Positions 1-4,226 of a stretch of 7,562 nt of DNA are shown piece by piece; the stretch's first letter is position 1, and each line of letters opens with the position of its first letter. The translations under genes were made by a program, and so were the position numbers. This DNA is from Candidatus Parcubacteria bacterium (lineage in GTDB: Bacteria; Patescibacteriota; Patescibacteriia; Patescibacteriales; UBA12075), in assembly GCA_023139655.1 (NCBI GenBank), contig JAGLNE010000076.1:1-7562 (forward strand), in the 5' to 3' direction. Under the pieces are notes generated by a model that made no database searches, was not told the origin of the DNA, and was given only the letters and a program-made list of their open reading frames with translations.

Positions 1-682
1 CCTGAGTTAAACCGAAGGGAAGGAGAGGGCCGGGGTGAGGTAGCGGCGTGATTTTAATTATCGCTGAATCTACTTTTGGTTCTGGCCAAAAATTTTCTTT
101 GCCTACATAATCAATTATCTTGGCACTTGCGTAAAACTGCACTGACACGGCCAACTTGCTCATCTTGCCCGGCCCAGCCACGATCCGCTCCGCCACTTCT
201 TTTTGCAGCATCAGGGTCATGGATTCAGGCTTATCAGGTCGAGACAAAATTAAACGCAAAAATTTGGCTGTAATATTATAAGGCAAATTTGCCACAACCT
301 TGTACTTTTTAAATAATTGAAAATTAGATATTGAAAATTGTTTGAAAATTGAAAATTGAAAATTGAAAATTATCTTTAAAATATCTTCATTAACCACCTC
401 TACATTCTCTATCTCCTGTTCTTTCATCCTCTCCTCTAATATATTAACTAACTTATCATCTAACTCCACGGCAATTACTTTTTTTGCTTTCTTAGCTAAA
501 CGTTCAGTCAAAAAACCAAGCCCAGGCCCAACTTCAAGAACAACATCATCTTTATTTAAATCTGCTATTTCAACTATCTTGTCATAAATATTTTCTCTAA
601 TTAAAAAATTCTGCCCGCGACTGCGGGCAGGTTTGATATTATAATATTCACAAATCTCTTGTGTTTTTTTTAACAAATCCAT
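1..682 (-). CDS. rsmA: 16S rRNA (adenine1518/1519-N6)-dimethyltransferase RsmA (KsgA), C-terminus cut by window edge
   Basis: RsmA dimethylates two adjacent adenines in the 3'-terminal helix of 16S rRNA using S-adenosylmethionine, a late step of small-subunit assembly in the cytoplasm. I translated the minus strand by hand: 227 codons are visible of an expected 260-280. Family marks in order are the SRGQNFL motif (residues 21-27), the SAM-binding loop EVGPGLGFLT (50-59), an acidic end of strand 2 (VELD, 72-75), the catalytic NLPY motif (132-135), LQKEVAERIVA (159-169) and PEPKVDSAI (200-208). The ATG at 682 gives the expected N-terminus, but GAGG (688-685) is only 2 nt from it; a TTG at codon 3 would be better spaced, so the exact start is uncertain. 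It starts 5 nt after the stop of the upstream secreted-protein gene, so the two are probably co-transcribed and perhaps translationally coupled. Three repeat-like segments lie in frame: residues 19-24, 105-122 and about 215-221. The second lengthens the segment before NLPY by roughly a dozen residues. Confidence 0.95.
   Translation of the reverse strand, partial: MDLLKKTQEICEYYNIKPARSRGQNFLIRENIYDKIVEIADLNKDDVVLEVGPGLGFLTERLAKKAKKVIAVELDDKLVNILEERMKEQEIENVEVVNEDILKIIFNFQFSIFKQFSISNFQLFKKYKVVANLPYNITAKFLRLILSRPDKPESMTLMLQKEVAERIVAGPGKMSKLAVSVQFYASAKIIDYVGKENFWPEPKVDSAIIKITPLPHPGPLLPFGLTQ
22..40. repeat. Copy of a widespread short repeat (minus-strand CCTCACCCCGGCCCTCTCC) inside rsmA
   Basis: The 19-nt GC-rich stretch reads CCTCACCCCGGCCCTCTCC on the minus strand, a sequence I recognise as the start of a short repeat scattered through many bacterial genomes and often mistranslated as PHPGPL-type peptides. 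Here it encodes PHPGPLL just after the PEPKVDSAIIKI block of RsmA, where ordinary homologs are variable in sequence. It is far more GC-rich than the rest of rsmA. The window edge hides any paired arm, so element boundaries are unknown. The identification is from memory of the motif. Confidence 0.5.
317..369. repeat. Degenerate tandem array of the heptanucleotide TTGAAAA inside rsmA
   Basis: Exact TTGAAAA units stand at 317-323, 331-337, 342-348, 349-355, 356-362 and 363-369, with a degenerate unit at 324-330 and a 4-nt interruption at 338-341. Three heptads make 21 nt, so the array is read as a Phe/Gln/Ser/Ile-rich 7-residue pattern in RsmA (residues 105-122). It falls in the loop just before the catalytic NLPY motif, where added length could be tolerated. 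Confidence 0.9.
611..630. repeat. Perfect GC-rich hairpin (8-bp stem, 4-nt loop) inside rsmA
   Basis: CTGCCCGC (611-618), loop GACT, then GCGGGCAG (623-630). The stem is perfect and stands out in a very AT-rich gene. On the minus strand it is read in frame as part of PARSRGQ (residues 18-24), that is, the conserved N-terminal basic/GQNFL motif of RsmA. It resembles short palindromic repeats I associate with Parcubacteria genomes; that origin is inferred, not shown. Confidence 0.8.
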
Positions 683-687
683 TTCCT

Positions 688-1236
688 CTAATCTTTTATC
701 ATAGCGATAAAATATTTAAATTTTATTTTCAAATTTTCCTTCCAATCAGCCTTTGATAAACAATTATAACAACCGCCGGCAGATGCTAAAACTACATTTG
801 GATCACCCGGCGTCATCATGGACATATTATTGGTTGTGCCGCCATAAATCAATTGTCCGCCAGCTTTTAATCCTGCCTGAGCAATCGCTTCTTGAGAAAA
901 TAATCCATCGCTTCCAGTACCACCTGCCTGAGTTCCTCTAACGTCAGAAAATAAAGAACATGCCGAGTCGTATGTTCCGTTAACGCCTGGTACAAAAGAA
1001 GCGCAGTTACTATTTACCTGCGGCGCGCAACAAAGCGATGTCCCTGATGGATTCTGACAAGAAGGGGTGCATTGAGTTAATTTTGCTTCGGTAATGCCAA
1101 GTTGTGTAGACATGCCACCACTCGCCTTAACGGCTATTTTCCATTCTATTTCATTATTAATCTTATTAATATAAAATCCCCCACTAAAAATAAGCACAAA
1201 TACTATAATAAAAATAAGTGTCTTTTTTCTAAGCAT
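688..1236 (-). CDS. Small membrane-anchored, Cys-rich secreted protein of unknown function
   Basis: I do not recognise a family. The 182-aa product starts with a short basic stretch (MLRKK) and one hydrophobic segment (about residues 6-23), which works as an uncleaved anchor or signal peptide and would place the rest outside the membrane. No prepilin-type G-F-T-L-I-E motif or lipobox is present. The exported part holds eight cysteines (56, 60, 69, 70, 78, 93, 156, 159), an even number that suits disulfide pairing, in a Gly/Ser/Thr/Asn-rich low-complexity body; the last pair is C-Y-N-C followed by a basic, aromatic tail (KIKFKYF). It is transcribed leftwards from the symmetric promoter at 1241-1276 and lies directly upstream of rsmA, whose SD-like AGAGGA overlaps this gene's TAG stop. 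No SD precedes its own ATG. The gene is convincing because of the signal segment, fixed frame and tight spacing; function cannot be stated. Confidence 0.75.
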   Translation of the reverse strand: MLRKKTLIFIIVFVLIFSGGFYINKINNEIEWKIAVKASGGMSTQLGITEAKLTQCTPSCQNPSGTSLCCAPQVNSNCASFVPGVNGTYDSACSLFSDVRGTQAGGTGSDGLFSQEAIAQAGLKAGGQLIYGGTTNNMSMMTPGDPNVVLASAGGCYNCLSKADWKENLKIKFKYFIAMIKD

Positions 1237-1240
1237 ATTT

Positions 1241-1276
1241 TTTGCTATAATTAAATTATGTTTTAATTATAGCAAA
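1241..1276. promoter_or_regulatory. Symmetric back-to-back promoters in a 15-bp perfect inverted repeat
   Basis: TTTGCTATAATTAAA (1241-1255) is repeated in perfect inverse at 1262-1276 with a 6-nt spacer. Each arm contains an extended -10, TGCTATAAT: on the plus strand at 1243-1251, on the minus strand at 1274-1266. The predicted starts are near 1258 (rightward, to the ATG at 1289) and near 1259 (leftward, to the ATG at 1236). Neither has a good -35, as is usual for extended -10 promoters. The two polymerase footprints would overlap almost fully, so only one direction could be used at a time. Each -35 region falls at the first codons of the opposite gene. The transcripts carry only one arm each, so this is a DNA-level symmetry, not an RNA hairpin. 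Confidence 0.7.
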
Positions 1277-1288
1277 TTTTTTAATATT

Positions 1289-2227
1289 ATGAAGAAAGTT
1301 ATATTTTATTGCCTAATTTTACTTTCATTTTTATTAACCGGTTCTCTAATCGCGCAAATTAGCATTGGAGAAAAACTAATAGGCAGAATACTCTTACAAG
1401 TTGAATCCCAAGGCGAGGCTTGGTATGTTAATCCTTCTGACTTAAAAAGATATTATCTGGGACGACCGGCTGACGCCTTTGAAATAATGCAAAAGCTAAG
1501 TACGGGAATAAGCAACGCTGATTTAAATAAAATCCCAATCGGTCTGATAGTTTATAATGACGCTGATAATGATAATGACGGCCTGTCTAACCGATTGGAA
1601 ATAGCGCTTGGCACCAACCCGGGAAAAAATGATACAGATGATGACGGTTATAGTGATAAACTTGAAATAGAAAATAATTATAATCCGTTTGGAGACGGGT
1701 TAATGCTGATTGACAAAAATTTTGCTAATCAGCAAATTGGAAAAATTCTTCTTCAAACAGAAAAATCCGGTGAAGCCTGGTATGTTGATCCTCTTGATTT
1801 AAAAAGATATTATCTGGGACGACCGGCTGACGCCTTTGAAATTATGCGAAAATTAAGCCTAGGTATTACTAATAATAATCTTTATAATATTGTTATCGGC
1901 TCTATTGAACCAACCCCGCAACCCCAGAGCCCTAGTCAAGTCTTGTCCGCGGCTGCCAATGCAATAAGAACAAATAATAAAGACGAGGCGACATCGTATT
2001 TTATCCCGGAAATGAAAAAAGCAATGGAACATACAATGGATTTCCTAGGCGCTGAAAATCGCTTAATTCTCGGCAATATACTTTCGGGCTCAACTTTATC
2101 AAGTCAAACCGAAAATATTGCAATCTTTGAAAATGAGGTGTATTTTTCCATGGGTGGATATAAGATCCCAGTAAAATTTTATTTGCAAAAACAAAAAAAT
2201 GATGAATGGCTACTAACCAATTTATAA
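1289..2227 (+). CDS. Secreted protein with two YYLGRP modules, a calcium-binding type linker and a C-terminal alpha+beta domain
   Basis: Hydrophobic N-terminus (residues 3-22) fits a Sec signal peptide, with possible cleavage after A22; there is no lipobox and no C-terminal anchor. Two copies of a roughly 55-aa module follow (31-85 and 150-204), each with GEAWYV-[ND]-P, DLKRYYLGRPADAFEIM and a closing IG. This module is frequent in secreted CPR proteins in my knowledge; its function is not established. Between them (about 91-137) lie D-x-D-x-D-G-L-S (93-100) and D-x-D-D-D-G-Y-S type loops (115-122), the pattern of thrombospondin type-3 / EF-like calcium sites. After a Pro/Gln/Ser linker (207-216), residues 217-312 form a helix-then-strands domain (VLSAAANAIRTNNKDEA ... 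DEWLLTNL) that looks like the NTF2/DUF4878-like folds attached to exported proteins. No SD precedes the ATG. Transcription is from the rightward half of the symmetric promoter and ends at the terminator at 2299-2334. A cell-surface role is inferred. Confidence 0.85.
   Translation: MKKVIFYCLILLSFLLTGSLIAQISIGEKLIGRILLQVESQGEAWYVNPSDLKRYYLGRPADAFEIMQKLSTGISNADLNKIPIGLIVYNDADNDNDGLSNRLEIALGTNPGKNDTDDDGYSDKLEIENNYNPFGDGLMLIDKNFANQQIGKILLQTEKSGEAWYVDPLDLKRYYLGRPADAFEIMRKLSLGITNNNLYNIVIGSIEPTPQPQSPSQVLSAAANAIRTNNKDEATSYFIPEMKKAMEHTMDFLGAENRLILGNILSGSTLSSQTENIAIFENEVYFSMGGYKIPVKFYLQKQKNDEWLLTNL
1442..1485 (+). repeat. 44-bp perfect direct repeat, copy 1
   Basis: Identical base for base to 1799-1842, 357 bp (119 codons) away and in the same frame. 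It encodes LKRYYLGRPADAFEI of the first module. Flanking module sequence differs between copies. Confidence 0.95.
1799..1842 (+). repeat. 44-bp perfect direct repeat, copy 2
   Basis: Second copy of the repeat at 1442-1485, encoding the same peptide in module 2. Recombination between the two would delete exactly 119 codons and leave a one-module protein in frame. Confidence 0.95.
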
Positions 2228-2265
2228 ATAAACTATCTCTCCTATTCGGCCGGCTAACATGGTAT

Positions 2266-2292
2266 GTTCAATGAACGTTCATTGAACGTTCA
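2266..2292. promoter_or_regulatory. Tandem palindromes TGAACGTTCA (possible protein-binding site)
   Basis: TGAACGTTCA occurs at 2272-2281 and again at 2283-2292, an 11-nt period (about one helical turn). The first copy is also the centre of a perfect 22-bp palindrome at 2266-2287. GAACGTTC-centred palindromes are common operators of TetR-type and other dimeric regulators, but no regulator gene is in the window and both flanking genes converge here, so the role is open. Confidence 0.5.
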
Positions 2293-2298
2293 CACCAC

Positions 2299-2334
2299 AA
2301 AAAAAATCCAGCACCTTTTATGCTGGGTTTTTTT
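2299..2334. terminator. Bidirectional rho-independent terminator between convergent genes
   Basis: Stem CCAGCA (2308-2313) / TGCTGG (2321-2326), loop of 7 nt, extended by one T-G pair and by an A-run (2299-2306) facing a T-run (2328-2334). It can end transcription from the secreted-protein gene on the plus strand and from the toxin gene (and MFS/leuS read-through) on the minus strand. Confidence 0.9.
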
Positions 2335-2371
2335 ATTGTTATGATTAATCAATGATTAATCATCACAATAA
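2333..2371. repeat. Long imperfect palindrome with tandem TGATTAATCA units
   Basis: TGATTAATCA stands at 2342-2351 and 2353-2362, again on an 11-nt period. The two units together are the core of a 39-bp palindrome (2333-2351 against 2353-2371) with one mismatch (2340/2364). It overlaps the stop codon of the MFS gene-end copy on the minus strand and could fold in RNA just before the terminator, or bind a protein as DNA. Confidence 0.75.
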
Positions 2372-2404
2372 ATTCACAAACAAAGTCGCCAGAGCGGCTA
2401 GGGC
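2363..2404 (-). pseudogene. Orphan 3' end of an MFS transporter gene (last 13 codons plus stop)
   Basis: Read on the minus strand this gives ALAALATLFVNLL and a TGA stop, the same 13 residues that end the intact MFS transporter (3099-3058). By hand alignment, 33 of 42 bases agree and all 9 differences, spread over 8 codons including the stop, are synonymous. Similarity ends at the first GCC on one side and at the stop on the other. The toxin's last codon (CCC) and stop (TAG) lie inside this copy in another frame. The pattern shows both copies were once under selection as protein-coding ends. It is either the stump of a second transporter gene or the original gene end displaced when the TA pair inserted. 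Confidence 0.8.
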
Positions 2405-2655
2405 TTTTTCAAGATATCGTGCGTGCCAATATTTCTTAAAACATACGTGTTGTTTTGTATTTGAAATGTAAACCTATAAGATCTATTTATCCGTCCTTCC
2501 CAAATATTTCTCGGATCCTGCATTTTCTTAATATTTAATGATGGGTGTTTAAAATCAGACAATAAAAGTTTTAGTTGCTTTCCCGTATTTTTCTTTATTG
2601 GCTGGGGTAATTTTTTATATTTTTTCTTAAAATCCTCTGTATAATAGAACTTCAT
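2398..2655 (-). CDS. RelE/ParE-superfamily toxin of a type II toxin-antitoxin pair
   Basis: At 85 aa the product has the usual size for RelE-like toxins, which act in the cytoplasm, mostly as ribosome-dependent mRNA interferases, and are neutralised by the partner antitoxin. Visible family pattern: N-terminal F-Y-Y-T-x-x-F-K-K-x-Y-K-K-L-P (3-17), a Lys-rich helical hairpin (10-32), the H-P-S-L-N-I-K-K-M stretch (37-45), N-I-W-E-G-R-I-x-R-S-Y-R-F (50-62), and the terminal strand and tail Y-V-L-R-N-I-G-T-H-D-I-L (71-82). Conserved Arg/Lys/Tyr and His79/Asp80 are present, so there is no sign of inactivation. It starts 6 nt after the antitoxin stop, in the common antitoxin-first order; only a weak GGAAAAA lies upstream. 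The last codon and stop come from the duplicated MFS gene end. Whether it cleaves mRNA or hits gyrase cannot be read from sequence alone. Confidence 0.88.
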   Translation of the reverse strand: MKFYYTEDFKKKYKKLPQPIKKNTGKQLKLLLSDFKHPSLNIKKMQDPRNIWEGRINRSYRFTFQIQNNTYVLRNIGTHDILKKP

Positions 2656-2661
2656 ATAAAT

Positions 2662-2964
2662 TTATTTTTCCAAGTCATTAATCAAATCCTCGGCTGTTTC
2701 AAATGGCCCTGATATGCGTCCCGCGGCAATGTCTTTGTCAGCTGCTGCTTCTTCTTTTTGCCACTCTTTAGTATAAAAATATTCATGGTCCGGATGAACC
2801 ACTTTAACCGGCCTAATAAATATTCCTTCTTTTTGGTATTCAATTTCCATATAATCACCTTCAATAATATTAAATTTATGGCGTAAATTACCAGGCAAAG
2901 TAATTTGATAATGCCGTTTAACCTTAACCAAGCTTGAAATATCTTGTTTTAAATTATTTTTCAT
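2662..2964 (-). CDS. AbrB/MazE-type antitoxin of the TA pair
   Basis: This 100-aa protein is the labile antidote and autorepressor. Residues about 11-54 are a SpoVT/AbrB swapped-hairpin DNA-binding domain: V-K-V-K-x-x-Y-Q-I-T-L-P (13-24), L-R-H-K-F-N-I-I-E-G-D-Y-M-E-I-E (27-42), then G-I-F-I-R-P-V (47-53). The C-terminal part (about 62-100), with EYFYTKEWQ, an acidic helix, A-A-G-R-I-S-G-P-F (80-88) and E-D-L-I-N-D-L, is the toxin-binding tail typical of antitoxins paired with RelE-like toxins. ATG at 2964 gives the full AbrB domain; no SD is visible. A sigma70 promoter and a palindrome directly upstream fit autoregulation. It is 93 bp downstream of the MFS stop on the same strand. Confidence 0.88.
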   Translation of the reverse strand: MKNNLKQDISSLVKVKRHYQITLPGNLRHKFNIIEGDYMEIEYQKEGIFIRPVKVVHPDHEYFYTKEWQKEEAAADKDIAAGRISGPFETAEDLINDLEK

Positions 2965-2970
2965 ATTTTT

Positions 2971-2995
2971 TGAAATTATTATATTATTAATTTCA
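2971..2995. promoter_or_regulatory. Probable operator for antitoxin autorepression
   Basis: TGAAATTA (2971-2978) is matched by TAATTTCA (2988-2995) as perfect 8-bp arms around a 9-nt AT spacer that is itself nearly symmetric. It begins at the -10 box and spans the transcription start, the usual place for a TA operator. Binding by the AbrB domain is inferred. Confidence 0.6.
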
Positions 2996-3022
2996 TAATA
3001 TCATAAATATATTTTTTGTCAA
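2995..3022 (-). promoter_or_regulatory. Sigma70 promoter of the TA operon
   Basis: Minus strand: perfect -35 TTGACA at 3022-3017, 16-nt spacer, -10 TATTAT (one mismatch to TATAAT) at 3000-2995. Predicted start near 2988, about 24 nt before the antitoxin ATG. This is the clearest promoter in the window and shows that the TA pair does not rely on read-through from leuS/MFS. Confidence 0.8.
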
Positions 3023-3057
3023 TAGCCTATATAGCTAAGACAACTTAACAACTAATA

Positions 3058-3099
3058 TTAAAGCAAATTAACAAACAAAGTGGCTAGGGCGGCGAGGGC
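3058..3099 (-). repeat. Functional copy of the duplicated MFS gene end
   Basis: Partner of the orphan copy at 2363-2404; the two direct copies are 695 bp apart and bracket exactly the TA pair with its promoter. The longest shared exact run is ACTTTGTTTGT (11 bp), in both cases in the same codon phase. Confidence 0.75.
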
Positions 3100-4206
3100 G
3101 AAAGTCCAGTTTAGGCCAAAATTCAAAACGATTATAATAGCAAAAATAAGAATTAACACTTTGCCGACTTGCACCGCTATCTCTTTTAAGACCGTATATT
3201 CATCCACATAATGCCCCTTGTCAGCTAAATATTCATAATTAAGCGCGTCAAAAGGCGTGTCTTTGAAAATCCGGGCAAACTGATGATAAGCGCCGACCAA
3301 AAAAATATGAAATCCGGTTAAAACAAAAACCTTTGCCAGCCAGCCCAGGGCATAAAATATACTCCCCCAATGAAGCAGTTTGCGCTTATTAAAAATATCC
3401 GTGTACTTGCCGGCCACAAGCTGTAATATCACGCCGACGAACACAATCAAAGACGATAAAAGGCCCATGGCCACGAAATTACCTTTAAGAAGCTGCCAAA
3501 TAAATATCGGCCAAATAACCAAAGCAACCGTGTTCTCGGCGCCATTGGCGATATTTGCCAAAACCAAAGGCCGATTTTTCTTTTTGAAAAAATTTTTAAT
3601 TGTTTCGGCGTAACCCCAGACAAATTTTTCTTTGGTTCGCGGCAAAGACATAAAAGGTATAATCGCCGCCAAATAAAGCGTAATACCAATAATAAATACA
3701 ATCGTAAAACTAAAATATTCAATTAAAAAACCAGCCGCGATCGGCATTAGTATCCCCAAGAAGGACTTCATTGCCCAAATAATACTAACCTCTTTACCCC
3801 GGTCGCCGCGATCGGTAAACTTGGCAAAATCCACATGAAAAGGCAGCCAGAATGTCATGCGCGCCAAAACAATAAGTATCACTGCCAGCACGCCAAATAT
3901 TACCGGATCTTTGGCAACTAAAAACACACTTGATAAATACAGCGCGTCAAATATTATGCTGATCCGAAGCGAACGCCTAAGCCCGATTTTATTCAAGAAC
4001 CGCGCGCCAATCGGCAAAATAATAAGATAACCCAAATAGCCAGCTAAATACCAGAGCAATACATAGGATATTTTATAACCCATGTGCATATAAAGATACA
4101 CAGGCAAAAATAAGCCAAGCATGCCGGCACCGGCGAATTGCATCATCCGGCCGGAAAAAAGAGCGACAAAGCCGCTTGATAATTTAGAATTAAAGTAGTG
4201 CCACAT
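3058..4206 (-). CDS. Major facilitator superfamily transporter, substrate unknown
   Basis: The 382-aa membrane protein has about 11-12 hydrophobic segments, roughly at residues 13-39, 48-71, 77-98, 102-123, 141-165, 168-188, 213-240, 244-266, 279-300, 302-325, 342-365 and 367-382. The cytoplasmic loop 2-3 has the MFS-like G-A-R-F-L-N-K-I-G-L-R-R (67-78), and a central basic loop (about 189-212) separates the two halves; a second such loop, G-K-Y-T-D-I-F-N-K-R-K (266-276), follows segment 8 as in MFS repeats. The protein stops right at the end of the last hydrophobic segment with no tail. It follows leuS by 20 nt without a promoter or SD of its own, so it is probably expressed from the leuS transcript. 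I see nothing that fixes the substrate. Its last 13 codons exist a second time at 2404-2363. Confidence 0.85.
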   Translation of the reverse strand: MWHYFNSKLSSGFVALFSGRMMQFAGAGMLGLFLPVYLYMHMGYKISYVLLWYLAGYLGYLIILPIGARFLNKIGLRRSLRISIIFDALYLSSVFLVAKDPVIFGVLAVILIVLARMTFWLPFHVDFAKFTDRGDRGKEVSIIWAMKSFLGILMPIAAGFLIEYFSFTIVFIIGITLYLAAIIPFMSLPRTKEKFVWGYAETIKNFFKKKNRPLVLANIANGAENTVALVIWPIFIWQLLKGNFVAMGLLSSLIVFVGVILQLVAGKYTDIFNKRKLLHWGSIFYALGWLAKVFVLTGFHIFLVGAYHQFARIFKDTPFDALNYEYLADKGHYVDEYTVLKEIAVQVGKVLILIFAIIIVLNFGLNWTFALAALATLFVNLL

Positions 4207-4226
4207 AATTAGGTGTTAGGTTTTAG

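Noticed and set aside
317..369. CRISPR-like or microsatellite array without coding role
   Set aside because: Units are 7 nt without spacers, and the rsmA frame runs through them into the conserved NLPY motif.
363..587. Plus-strand open frame over rsmA
   Set aside because: Composition (Ser/Thr/Phe-rich) is that of an antisense shadow, while the minus strand gives all RsmA motifs.
2266..2292. TetR-family operator
   Set aside because: The symmetry fits, but no regulator gene or promoter lies nearby and the site is between convergent gene ends, so only the palindromes are reported.
2682..2864. Second small minus-strand frame within the antitoxin gene
   Set aside because: It overlaps the AbrB-type reading frame out of phase and shows no family pattern.
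3023..3057. Separate terminator after the MFS gene
   Set aside because: Only weak, imperfect symmetry around the TAGCTATATAGGCTA stretch, and no T-run follows, so no terminator is called.
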